Positions 1 through 8,371 of a DNA stretch of 64,000 nucleotides are shown in pieces. The position numbers and the translations under genes were made by a program. The notes below the pieces were generated by a model. It did no database searches. It had not been told where the DNA came from and was given only the letters and a program-made list of their open reading frames with translations. The stretch is from Xanthobacteraceae bacterium (GTDB taxonomy: Bacteria; Pseudomonadota; Alphaproteobacteria; Rhizobiales; Xanthobacteraceae): NCBI GenBank assembly GCA_019750915.1, contig JAIENY010000039.1, forward strand, positions 22,267 through 86,266, read 5' to 3'. Within the stretch, counting starts at the first letter, position 1. Each line of letters begins with the position of its first letter.

Positions 1-1109
1 AGAAGTGTACCCTGCCCCAATTTGACCTGATCAATATCCTGCGGATTGAGCTTGGCTTCCACGGACAGGCTGTCGGCATCGGGCACGATCATCATGATCG
101 CGTCGCCGGCGGTGATAACACCGCCGACGGTATGAACCGTCGATTGCAACACCATGCCGTCCTGAGGCGAGCGGATATCGATCCGGCGAAGCTGATCCTC
201 CGCGGTGATCTTGCGCTCGACAAGCTCGCCGATCTTGTCATTCGTCTCACGGAGGTCCTTCGAATTCTCGCTCGACATGTCTTTGTCGACCTGAATAATC
301 TGAAGTTCCGTCTCGGCGATCTTCCCCTTGGCCTGCGCTTTCTGTGACGAAAGCAGAGCTCTGTCGCCCTCGAGCCGCGCGGCATCCCGTTCGAGCGTCG
401 TCAGTCTCGAAATCTGCACAAGGTTTTTTGAATAGAGATCGCGAACTCCGACCAGTTCCTGCTGGATGAGTTCTATTTCTTTTGTTTTGGCCTTTTCCTG
501 CGCTTCGAGACCTCCGATTTCATCCTTGAGCTGGGAAATACGCTCCCTCAGCTGTGCCTTCTGTCCAGCACGTCCGCTTGAACGCGTCTCGAACAATTTG
601 CCTTCACTGGCGATGACGTCAGCCACGTCGCGATCGGACGATTGCAACAGCATTGAAGGAAACGTCACATGCTGTGCACCGATCAATTCGGCCTGCAAAC
701 GCGCGCTGCGGGCAAGCAAACCGTTGAGGTTCTTTGTGATGATGGCAAGGCTGGCTTTCGGAACGGTGTCGTCGAGGCGCACCAGAACGTCGCCGGTTTT
801 GACATGATCGCCGTCGTGGACGAGTACGGCGCCAACCACGCCACCCGTTGGATGCTGGACCTTCTTGAGGTTTGAATCGACAACGATCGATCCTGGCGCG
901 ATTAATGCTCCCGAAATCTCGGCTGTCGATGCCCATCCCCCGACGACAACAAAGAGGAAACCCACGAGGACCAAGCCAAAGAGGAGATGTAATCGGATCG
1001 CCTGACGTGAGCCCGGAACGTCGAGATCCTTGAACAGAAAGACACGACCGAGCAACGCGGCGGGCCAACGAAAAAGATATCTGATGCGGTTTTCGATGCT
1101 GCGGATCAT
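1..1109 (-). CDS. HlyD-family type I secretion membrane-fusion protein (3' end outside window)
   Basis: Periplasmic adaptor joining an inner-membrane ABC exporter to an outer-membrane TolC-type channel. The open frame runs from ATG at 1109 off the left edge, giving about 369 residues of a family usually 430-480 long. Visible parts are a short cytoplasmic N-terminus, one membrane segment near residues 41-58, a biotinyl-lipoyl-like stretch (KKVQHPTGGVVGAVLVHDGD), a long charged coiled-coil hairpin with many Q/E/K/R, and a returning beta segment (RIDIRSPQDGMVLQ). Its start overlaps the exporter stop as ATGA (1106-1109), so the two are translationally coupled. Transport substrate is inferred to be the large protein encoded just upstream. 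The family is certain; the C-terminus cannot be seen. Confidence 0.9.
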   Translation of the reverse strand, partial: MIRSIENRIRYLFRWPAALLGRVFLFKDLDVPGSRQAIRLHLLFGLVLVGFLFVVVGGWASTAEISGALIAPGSIVVDSNLKKVQHPTGGVVGAVLVHDGDHVKTGDVLVRLDDTVPKASLAIITKNLNGLLARSARLQAELIGAQHVTFPSMLLQSSDRDVADVIASEGKLFETRSSGRAGQKAQLRERISQLKDEIGGLEAQEKAKTKEIELIQQELVGVRDLYSKNLVQISRLTTLERDAARLEGDRALLSSQKAQAKGKIAETELQIIQVDKDMSSENSKDLRETNDKIGELVERKITAEDQLRRIDIRSPQDGMVLQSTVHTVGGVITAGDAIMMIVPDADSLSVEAKLNPQDIDQVKLGQGTL

Positions 1110-2863
1110 TGCGCGGCCCTCGGCGTGTCGGCGACCACTCGAACAGTTGGCGGAGCGACCCGTTGCAGCACCTGCCCCAGAACTGCGTCCTTGGGGCCGA
1201 ATGCCTGTGCCCGGCCGCCCTTCAATACCAGCAACAGATTGACCGCCGCTATTCCTACCGGGCGATGAGCGACGACCACCACAATCCCGCCACGTGCGCG
1301 AACGGCACCGATCGCGCGCGTCAACGCTTCGTCACCTTCGCTGTCGAGATTGGAGTTCGGCTCGTCGAGCACCACCATGAATGGATCACGGTAAAGAGCA
1401 CGTGCAAGCGCGATGCGCTGGGCCTGGCCGGCCGACAACACGCTTCCCTGCTCACCTACCTGGGTATCGTATCCGTCCTGCATGTCCGTGATCAGGTCGT
1501 GTACGCCCGCCTGACGGGCGGCTGCGATGATCAGACTTGAATCGGCATTATTCTCAAACCGCGAAATGTTCTGCGCGATGCTACCGGCGAACAATTCAAC
1601 GTCTTGCGGCAGATAGCCAACATATTTTCCGAGCTCTTCGGTCGCCCATTGATCCAGCATGGCGCCATCCAGCCGGACGGCGCCTTTCGCTGGCCGCCAG
1701 ACGCCCACAAGCGCCCTCACCAGCGACGATTTTCCCGAACCACTGGGCCCAATCACGCCGAGAGCGTCACCCGCTTCCGCAGCAAAGCTGACGTCGAGGA
1801 CGACCGGCTTCTGATCTCCGGGCGGCACGACCGTCAAGGACTCTACCGCGAGCTTTTCCTTCGGTGCTTCCAGCAATGTTACCGGTGCATCCTCAGGAAG
1901 CATTGCGAGCAGCTTGTTGAGCCTGTTCCAGCTTTGGCGCGCGGCGACAAAGCCCTTCCAATGCGCGATCGCCAGATCGACAGGCGCCAGTGCCCGTGCG
2001 CTGAGGATCGAGCCCGCGATGATAATGCCCGCCGTCGCTTGCTGATTGATCACCAGCCACGCGCCAACGGCAAGCACGACCGACTGCAGCAGCATACGCA
2101 GAACTTTCGAAATCGCGCCGAAGCCGCCGACAATGTCGCTGGCCCGCTGATTTCGTAAAAGATAGGCATCATTGGATTCCGCCCAGCGCGCACCGAGCCG
2201 GCCCGTCATGCCCATGGCCGTGAGCACTTCCGCATTGCGACGTGCTGAAAGGATCAATTCCTGACGGCGTGTGGCGAGCAAAGACAGACGCTTCAGCGGC
2301 TCATGCGTCATGTACTCGGTCAACACCGTCAGAATGGCCAGAACCACGGCTCCGCAGAGCGCCGTGATACCGATCAGGGGATGGAATGCGAAACAGATCG
2401 CAAGGTAAAGCGGCAGCCATGGCAGATCGAATAGTGCGCCCGGCCCCATGCCGGACAGGAACGAACGCAGGCTGTCCAGATCCCGGAGCGGCTGAAGTCC
2501 CTCGCCGCGGTTGCCAATCAAAAGCGGGAGACGAACAATCGTGTCATAGACCCTGCGGCTTAATAGCTCGTCCAGAGTCGAGCCGATCCGAACCAGGATG
2601 CGCGATCGCAAAAGATCGAGAATGCCTTGCACGAGATATAGTCCGGACGCCAGAATAAGCAGCCCGATGAGCGTGGGAATGCTCCGGCTGGGCAGCACCC
2701 GATCGTAAACCTCCAGCATGAAAAACGAGCCGGTCAGGTAAAGCAGGTTGATGACCGAGCTCATGATGCCAACGCCGATGAACGCCGTCCGGCAAACCCT
2801 TAAGGCATTGCCGAGTTCGGATCGACCGGTGACAGAGGTTGCCGGACGAACGGCCTTTTGCAT
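1106..2863 (-). CDS. Type I secretion ABC exporter, permease/ATPase (PrtD/AprD class)
   Basis: Inner-membrane ATPase that drives one-step secretion of RTX-type proteins. At 585 residues it has the length of the PrtD/AprD class, and it lacks the C39 peptidase domain of bacteriocin exporters. The N-terminal half has hydrophobic segments (around 27-50, 65-80, 140-185 and 255-290). The ATPase half has Walker A GPSGSGKS (372-379), signature LSAGQAQR (476-483) and Walker B MVVLDEP (496-502). It follows the surface-protein gene by 107 bp and overlaps the HlyD gene by 4 bp, forming a substrate-exporter-adaptor operon. No outer-membrane channel gene is in the window. Confidence 0.93.
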   Translation of the reverse strand: MQKAVRPATSVTGRSELGNALRVCRTAFIGVGIMSSVINLLYLTGSFFMLEVYDRVLPSRSIPTLIGLLILASGLYLVQGILDLLRSRILVRIGSTLDELLSRRVYDTIVRLPLLIGNRGEGLQPLRDLDSLRSFLSGMGPGALFDLPWLPLYLAICFAFHPLIGITALCGAVVLAILTVLTEYMTHEPLKRLSLLATRRQELILSARRNAEVLTAMGMTGRLGARWAESNDAYLLRNQRASDIVGGFGAISKVLRMLLQSVVLAVGAWLVINQQATAGIIIAGSILSARALAPVDLAIAHWKGFVAARQSWNRLNKLLAMLPEDAPVTLLEAPKEKLAVESLTVVPPGDQKPVVLDVSFAAEAGDALGVIGPSGSGKSSLVRALVGVWRPAKGAVRLDGAMLDQWATEELGKYVGYLPQDVELFAGSIAQNISRFENNADSSLIIAAARQAGVHDLITDMQDGYDTQVGEQGSVLSAGQAQRIALARALYRDPFMVVLDEPNSNLDSEGDEALTRAIGAVRARGGIVVVVAHRPVGIAAVNLLLVLKGGRAQAFGPKDAVLGQVLQRVAPPTVRVVADTPRAAQ

Positions 2864-2953
2864 CTACGTCGGTTCCAGTTCACATGCCGAGCTCATTGAA
2901 TAAGCAACCCCGGCATAACTCAACCGCTTCGACCGGCAGATTCGGCTCTGAAA

Positions 2954-2983
2954 CGGCATGGGGTTAACAGTCACGCCATGCCG
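2954..2983 (-). terminator. Stem-loop at the 3' end of the surface-protein gene
   Basis: CGGCATGG (2954-2961) and CCATGCCG (2976-2983) form an 8-bp stem around a 14-nt loop. The surface-protein stop codon lies at the start of this structure on the minus strand. Only a short T run follows, so it may be a weak terminator or an mRNA-stabilising hairpin. Either would let the secreted protein be made in excess of its exporter. Function is inference. Confidence 0.45.
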
Positions 2984-5900
2984 GAATTAGGTTGATGCAG
3001 CTGTATGCCCTTCAAGAGGATGCTGTCGAAGGGGTCGTGCGGCACGGTGATCAGGGTATCGGCTCCGACCATATGCGAATTGGCAATCAGATCGTTGATC
3101 GACTGAACGACGCCGTTGATCGAGATCGTATCACCGGTCGGATCGAAGCCCTGAATGGTATCGTGGCCGAAGTGATTGTTGAAGACGAACGTATCGCGTC
3201 CTCCGTTGCTGACCATGGTGTCATTGCCAGCACTTGAGACGAAGACATCGTGGCCACTCGTTCCATTCAACGTTGCCGGTTGAAGAGGCAGAGCGTCCTG
3301 CCGGAAAATAAAATTTACGGTTCCGCTTGCATCATGGGAGTCGGTCAGCGTCACCGCGATCTTCTCGGTCCCGGTCTCGAATGAGCTGACCGTATAGTCG
3401 AACCCATTGGACCCCTGCGAGAGTGCATTGTTGATATCCTCGAGCGTGCCGCTGAGGGTCAGCGAATGAACTCCGCTATCAACATCAAGATCGTTATGCT
3501 GACCATGAAGCGATAGCAGCCCGTCGGACGAGGCAAGCGTCAGCGTATAGTTGCCGCCGTTGTCACTATCGATATCCGAGCCGAAAACTCCGTTGAACGA
3601 GAAAGTATGCGACAAACCGAAATGGCTGAACCCTTCCGATTCATGGGCGCTCACAGCATTCAGAACAGGTGAATCGTTGATACCCGCGATCGTGATCGTT
3701 TCATGCTGAAGGGCAAAGCCGCCGTTACCGTCCTCGATCTTGTAGGACACGGTAATTGTTTCGGTCTCGCCGGCGGCGAGATGATCGAAGGCTGGATTTT
3801 GTGGATCGACATGCAACGTCGATCCATCAAGCGACAAACCGGTTGGGGCATCGCTGGACGGCGCGCTGCCGTCGACCTGATATGAGACGTTGGAAACGTA
3901 AAGCTGGCTTCCCGCATCCACATCTGAAGCACCGGACAAAAGATTCGTGCTGAAAGGCCCGTCACCCTCATGGGTCGAAGCAGTCAGGTTGCCCGAAACG
4001 GCGGGATCGTCGTTAAAGCCGGTGACGTTCACCACGAACTTGGAGATGTCGGTTGCGCCGTGACTGTCCTTCGTCTCGATGTAGAACGTATCCTCGTATT
4101 GGCCGCCCTGAAGCGCGTTGATCGCTGCGGAATTCGGTTTGTAGGTGTAATCACCGTTCGCCGAAACGATCAGTGTACCGAACTGCCCATCGACGCTTCC
4201 GTTCGTAAGCTGCCCCTGCTCCAGCACTCCATAGGAGAGTGCTTGCTGGTCGCCATGATCGATTTCGTGGCCGTGGAGTTGCCCGGTCAAATCCGCGAAA
4301 GAGTTATACTCGCCGGTATCGGTCAGCGTACCGGCATGGACATCTTTAAGGAACGGGCTGTCGTTGCTGCCGACGAGCGTTACGACGACCGGCTGAGTAG
4401 TCGTGCCGCCGTGTCCGTCACTGACAGACACGGTGTAGGTCAACTGCAGGGTTTCACCTTGCCCCAGGAAATCGAGCGCCGAATCCTTGGCATCGAAAAT
4501 CCAGGATACGGAGCCGTGATTTGCCGACGCACTCTGAGTAAAGGCCAGCTTGGACTCGAGCGCCTCGATGGCCGAAAGAACCTTGCCACTCGGTGTAACC
4601 GCGTGGCCCTCGCTGTCCGTGTAGGCAAAATGACCGAACGCCGTTGTCACGGTCAACGAGTCGTTCTGATCAACATCGGAAAGGGTCAGCGAGCCGCTGG
4701 CGATATCGTGCGCGTGATCGTGGGTGTGATAGTTTTGTTCGTTGATGGTGGCTGAGGACACCCCTGATATTACCGGCACGTCGTTCTGGCCCACGACCTT
4801 AAAGCTCAGGGTCTGCGTTGCGGTGTCCGGACCGGATCTGCTGAGAAAGCTCAGCGTGAACTCCAACTTTTGCTCGACACCCAGAAAATCGAATGCCCCG
4901 TGCGGAAAGCTCACATAACCCGTTGATTGATCGATCTGGATCAAACCTTCGAGAAAAGCCACCGTCACGGACGTCGGAATATTGCCCGTGACACCCGTGA
5001 TCCTCCCGCTCCCGGCCACGAATGGCGTTACGGTGTCGGCAAACAGGGGTGCGCCTGTATCGGGATCAACGACGACGACGTGATCTTTGACAAAGAAGCC
5101 GCGCGCGTTGGGTCCCAGCGGATTTCCGCTGCTGGTACCGTCCTGCAGCTCGGTTTCGGAGATCGTGAAAAACTGTGCCTGTGTATTTTGGACAAAACTA
5201 AATGTGTATGTCGTTATGCCCGTCACCGGATCGGTATGTGGCGTTTTCACCTGAATCAATGACGGGGCACCTTCGGACGCAGCCGCCTGAATATTACCCG
5301 CGTTGACCTGAGCGAGGTTGTTGCCGCTTGAACCCGCGTCACCGCGATTGTTCGATTTGGGACTGGAATCGGGGGTGTAGTTAGGAAAATACAGCTGGAA
5401 GACCTGCTGAATGATTGCTTTTTCAGCCGTCTGGTCGGCCAGCGACTTCTGTGAAGTTGTCAGCGAGCTTTGATCGCCGAGAACCGAGACGAGCGACACC
5501 TGCCCGGCTTGCGACACCGAACCGATCAGCTCACCGGTTATCTTGTTGTAGAGATTATAGGAGCCAGTGTGACCATCGGGCTCGACCAGAACCGAGAACT
5601 TTGTCGGACCGTCGTTTGAATCGATTTCAACAAGAACCGCGGTGCCACGGATACCCATGGTGGCGACCGGCGTCTCGACCTTCATGTTGCCGTTCTTTGC
5701 TGTCTGTCCCGCAACGAACGTGATGGTGCCCTGCACCAGACTGATCAAGGACGAGTTCGCCGATCCGGTCTCGCTGTACACCATGTCATTGAGGACCATG
5801 CGCGCATTCGAGGTCATGCCGAACGCGCTGCCGTCAATGAACGTCATGCCGATCGAGGAATTCGATCCGGTCTGCACGACGTCGCCCTTCATCACGGCGT

Positions 5901-6324
5901 CGCCGATTCCCAGTTCGACCGTCACGCCGTTGCGGATGACGCTGGCGCCGCCGGAAAGCTTCAGAACGTGGCCAATCACCTGGCCTGCCGCAGGCGCTGC
6001 GTTGTCCTGCGCGTAAGCCGTGTGCCCGGTCAGCGCATCGACGATCGCAGGCGACAGAGTGGCTCCATCCGGCGAAGACAGCGTCGGATGTTTTTCACCG
6101 CGGAAATAGTCATGGACGACATATTTCTGGTTTGCGTCCGTCAGGACAAGATCGACGCCGGCGCGGCTGTAGGAGCCGGAGAACAGCAGGTGCGCGTCCG
6201 GGATCGTGACGACATCCCCGGTCGCTCCCTCATGGTGCGAATGCCCAAAATGGAATTGATCCCCCGTGGCCGAAACGGACGCCGAGGAAAAATCTTTGTC
6301 GTCAAATCTGGCCGTAAGGCTCAT
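2971..6324 (-). CDS. Large type I-secreted surface protein: FecR-like domain, cadherin/VCBS-like repeats, RTX C-terminus
   Basis: About 1117 residues from ATG at 6324 (a GTG at 6333 is an alternative start). Residue numbers below are counted from that GTG. There is no Sec signal. An N-terminal region (1-112) is followed by PAAG (114-117), then a FecR-like domain (about 117-240; GDAVMKGDVVQTG and TPVATMGIRGTAV). Repeated Ig/cadherin-like modules run from about 510 to 1010; several are bounded by ND(S/V/D)P motifs. At the end are RTX-like nonapeptide sequences (GTSGHDVFVSSAGNDTM, about 1024-1040) with DTFVFNNHFGHDTIQGFDP. This is the layout of a secreted adhesin. It heads the exporter operon. 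The low-complexity linker 320-355 is Ser/Asn-rich. An adhesin role is inference; secretion by the adjacent T1SS is well supported. Confidence 0.85.
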   Translation of the reverse strand: MSLTARFDDKDFSSASVSATGDQFHFGHSHHEGATGDVVTIPDAHLLFSGSYSRAGVDLVLTDANQKYVVHDYFRGEKHPTLSSPDGATLSPAIVDALTGHTAYAQDNAAPAAGQVIGHVLKLSGGASVIRNGVTVELGIGDAVMKGDVVQTGSNSSIGMTFIDGSAFGMTSNARMVLNDMVYSETGSANSSLISLVQGTITFVAGQTAKNGNMKVETPVATMGIRGTAVLVEIDSNDGPTKFSVLVEPDGHTGSYNLYNKITGELIGSVSQAGQVSLVSVLGDQSSLTTSQKSLADQTAEKAIIQQVFQLYFPNYTPDSSPKSNNRGDAGSSGNNLAQVNAGNIQAAASEGAPSLIQVKTPHTDPVTGITTYTFSFVQNTQAQFFTISETELQDGTSSGNPLGPNARGFFVKDHVVVVDPDTGAPLFADTVTPFVAGSGRITGVTGNIPTSVTVAFLEGLIQIDQSTGYVSFPHGAFDFLGVEQKLEFTLSFLSRSGPDTATQTLSFKVVGQNDVPVISGVSSATINEQNYHTHDHAHDIASGSLTLSDVDQNDSLTVTTAFGHFAYTDSEGHAVTPSGKVLSAIEALESKLAFTQSASANHGSVSWIFDAKDSALDFLGQGETLQLTYTVSVSDGHGGTTTQPVVVTLVGSNDSPFLKDVHAGTLTDTGEYNSFADLTGQLHGHEIDHGDQQALSYGVLEQGQLTNGSVDGQFGTLIVSANGDYTYKPNSAAINALQGGQYEDTFYIETKDSHGATDISKFVVNVTGFNDDPAVSGNLTASTHEGDGPFSTNLLSGASDVDAGSQLYVSNVSYQVDGSAPSSDAPTGLSLDGSTLHVDPQNPAFDHLAAGETETITVSYKIEDGNGGFALQHETITIAGINDSPVLNAVSAHESEGFSHFGLSHTFSFNGVFGSDIDSDNGGNYTLTLASSDGLLSLHGQHNDLDVDSGVHSLTLSGTLEDINNALSQGSNGFDYTVSSFETGTEKIAVTLTDSHDASGTVNFIFRQDALPLQPATLNGTSGHDVFVSSAGNDTMVSNGGRDTFVFNNHFGHDTIQGFDPTGDTISINGVVQSINDLIANSHMVGADTLITVPHDPFDSILLKGIQLHQPNSGMA

Positions 6325-6513
6325 CTCGACCACCGACGGAAAAGGTTAAACCGATATTAATAAAATCTACTCAGGTCATATCACCGTCTTAAGCTTCACA
6401 ATAGCCAATTGAGGCCCCAACGGCCCCTAACAGTTGATTTTAATGCTTTTGACCGGGGTATAGTTAAACGGACAGAGCGGCACACCCGGCACGCGACATC
6501 GGTGGTGATATCA

Positions 6514-6527
6514 TGACCGATCGGTCA
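6514..6527. promoter_or_regulatory. 14-bp perfect palindrome, operator candidate
   Basis: TGACCGATCGGTCA reads identically on both strands. Gap-free palindromes with GACCG/CGGTC arms are typical of TetR-family operators. It lies about 190 bp from each divergent start. The binding protein is unknown, and no TetR gene is in the window. Confidence 0.5.
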
Positions 6528-6569
6528 AAGGTTATGGGCTCCAAACAATCATTAAAATTGTCACGACCG

Positions 6570-6588
6570 CCAAAACCATCGGTTTTGG
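6570..6588. repeat. Inverted repeat, 8-bp arms, 3-bp spacer
   Basis: CCAAAACC-ATC-GGTTTTGG is a perfect inverted repeat. The loop is too short and there is no T run, so a terminator is unlikely. An operator is more plausible, about 135 bp upstream of the protease start. Confidence 0.45.
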
Positions 6589-6724
6589 ACAGTAACCGAA
6601 AAGCCCGCGACCGACTACCTCCCTAAAGTCCCAAGCAAGCTTTGAACCTTAGCGTGCCCTGCAACAGACCGGGGACACGAGCGGCTTCAAGCCTGACCGA
6701 TGCCCCGGCGACAGGGGCGTTGTT

Positions 6725-7603
6725 ATGTTGCGTGGGTTCAGGGTCTCGAGGGGGGCTGCCGCCATGACGTTGGCGCTGGCTGTCATAATTCATGTGACGA
6801 ACGCCGGTGCGGTCCCCGCCTCAACGCCAACCGACTCCAGTTCGGCAGCCTTCGCAGCCACTGAACCCTTCGGCCTTCTCACCGAGAACGTCATCGAAGG
6901 TCCGCTGCATGCCAAATGGCAGGCTGCATTCGCGTCCATGGCCGCGGACATCGCGATTATGTCGGCCTGCGAAGGCCAGACCGTCCCCTGCGCCGCCTCC
7001 ACGGCCGAAACGCAAATGTTCGCCATCGCAACCGCCGCGCGCGAACGAAGCGGCCTGGCGCTGATCGGCACGGTGAACCGAGCGGTCAATCTGACAATCC
7101 GGCCTATCAGCGATATGGCGCAATATGGCGTCGAGGATCTTTGGGCAGCCCCATTGGCGACGATGACATCGGGCGCCGGCGACTGCGAGGATTATGCGAT
7201 CGCGAAGCTGGCTCTGCTGCGCATCGCCGGTGTGAGCGCCTCGGATCTGCGGCTCGTGATCCTGCGCAATCTTGTCGCCAACGAGGACCACGCGGTGGCG
7301 GCGGTGCATTTGAAAGGCGACTGGTACCTTCTGGACAACCGGCACATGATGCTGGTGAAAGACCTGCAGCTTGACGGCTTCAGGCCCCTGTTCGTCCTCG
7401 GCTTTGACGGAGTCAGGCGCTTTACCGAACCCTTGTTGGTGGCTGACGCAGTGCGGGCTGCGAAGCCCGTCGCCTTCGCCGGCGACGACGCCACGCGGCT
7501 GGCCAGTGCTACGTTTCTGTCCATTCCGCCGCTCGGCAACGACATTGCCAGCCATTCGGATCCCGGATCGATCTGGGGATTCCCGCTCGCTGGAACTCTT
7601 TGA
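6725..7603 (+). CDS. LapG-like periplasmic transglutaminase-type cysteine protease (BTLCP family)
   Basis: 292 residues with an N-terminal signal peptide ending near residue 30 (hydrophobic 13-25). The catalytic triad of the family is visible: Cys154 in GAGDCEDYA, His189 in NEDHAV and Asp204 in WYLLDNRH. Characterised LapG proteins cleave a large type I-secreted adhesin at a di-alanine site and release it from the cell surface; calcium and the c-di-GMP receptor LapD control them. Its position divergent from a T1SS surface-protein operon fits that role. No LapD-like gene is in the window, so control may differ. ATG at 6764 is an alternative start but would shorten the signal peptide. Family is confident; substrate is inferred. 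Confidence 0.87.
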   Translation: MLRGFRVSRGAAAMTLALAVIIHVTNAGAVPASTPTDSSSAAFAATEPFGLLTENVIEGPLHAKWQAAFASMAADIAIMSACEGQTVPCAASTAETQMFAIATAARERSGLALIGTVNRAVNLTIRPISDMAQYGVEDLWAAPLATMTSGAGDCEDYAIAKLALLRIAGVSASDLRLVILRNLVANEDHAVAAVHLKGDWYLLDNRHMMLVKDLQLDGFRPLFVLGFDGVRRFTEPLLVADAVRAAKPVAFAGDDATRLASATFLSIPPLGNDIASHSDPGSIWGFPLAGTL

Positions 7604-7659
7604 GCTCAGCCAAGTTCTCGACATGCGGCCAATCAACCGGCCGGGCATTCGAGGTCCCC

Positions 7660-7818
7660 TTGCGGAAACCGGAATACGAAAACAAGCTCCGAAACAAGGA
7701 GATCGCCGACAATGAGGCCGTCAGCTCGGCGTTCAGTCAGGCTCGCCTCTCCGTATGGGCTGTGATGAGTTGCTGTCTGGCCGTTTTGGGGACCGTGTTT
7801 TATTTCCTAACACGATAA
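7660..7818 (+). CDS. Small single-pass membrane protein, uncharacterised
   Basis: About 52 residues if it starts at TTG 7660, which has GAGGT just upstream; the same frame could begin at TTG 7600, overlapping the protease stop. The N-terminal half is charged (KPEYENKLRNKEIADNEA). A hydrophobic segment near the C-terminus (VWAVMSCCLAVLGTVFYFL) ends in Thr-Arg, so it reads as a tail-anchored peptide. It lies directly after the protease and could be cotranscribed. Not recognised; whether it is expressed is uncertain. Confidence 0.4.
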   Translation: MRKPEYENKLRNKEIADNEAVSSAFSQARLSVWAVMSCCLAVLGTVFYFLTR

Positions 7819-7836
7819 CGTCCGACCGCCCCCGGC

Positions 7837-8340
7837 TTACTTGCTGAACGTCATGTCGATGCATTTCAGAATGTCAGGTTCGATACCCATGACCAATCCG
7901 ATGCACCCTCGGACACTTTGCTTTGCCGTGTCGGTGACCCAGATCGCCGTGCCGCCGGATCCGAAAAAGGCGTTGGTGTTCGGCGGCTCAGTTTCGGTCG
8001 CATCGAAGCTGTAGCTTGAATCGACCGGGAAAACCCGTGTTTTCAAAATACAATTTCCATCGGAATCGGTTTTCAGGATTTCCTTCGCATTCCGCGTAAC
8101 GCCGACGGAAACCTGACAGCGATAGAACTCGGATGTGTGAGCGTTCAGGACATAGGCGAAGGATTTGCAGCTGATAACCTGCTGTTTTCCGGGCAAGAGT
8201 GCGCGCGTGCAAGCGATCCTCTGGAGAGGTGCAATCTTGAAAATATCGTCGGCCAGCGCGGCGCGCGGCGCGGCCATCCCGCACAGACCCGTCAACATTC
8301 CCAACGCTGATAACACCGAACAGGCAACACGGCTTTTCAT
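7837..8340 (-). CDS. Secreted hypothetical protein
   Basis: 167 residues from ATG at 8340, chosen because AGGAAG lies 6-7 bases upstream and a clear signal peptide follows (MKSRVACSVLSALGMLTG, with AALADD as cleavage region). The mature part has six cysteines (in IACTR, ISCKSF, YRCQV, GNCIL, RGCIG and LKCID), which suggests disulfides in the periplasm. It is the third gene of a leftward set, 31 bp after the preceding gene. I do not recognise a family. Confidence 0.7.
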   Translation of the reverse strand: MKSRVACSVLSALGMLTGLCGMAAPRAALADDIFKIAPLQRIACTRALLPGKQQVISCKSFAYVLNAHTSEFYRCQVSVGVTRNAKEILKTDSDGNCILKTRVFPVDSSYSFDATETEPPNTNAFFGSGGTAIWVTDTAKQSVRGCIGLVMGIEPDILKCIDMTFSK

Positions 8341-8371
8341 TCGCACTTCCTGACCAAAATCCAACATGAAG

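Larger units (their letters stand above)
6334..6724. promoter_or_regulatory. Divergent intergenic region between surface protein and LapG-like protease
   Basis: About 390 bp without a gene, separating two divergent starts, so it should hold both promoters. It is AT-richer than the flanking genes. Two perfect inverted repeats stand out: TGACCGATCGGTCA (6514-6527) and CCAAAACC-atc-GGTTTTGG (6570-6588). I see no clear intrinsic terminator and no convincing additional ORF. Confidence 0.6.

Noticed and set aside
4440..4755. Long plus-strand open frame opposite the surface-protein gene
   Set aside because: It lies wholly inside the clearly coding minus-strand gene, has no ribosome-binding site and its translation shows no domain; it is a shadow of biased codon use.
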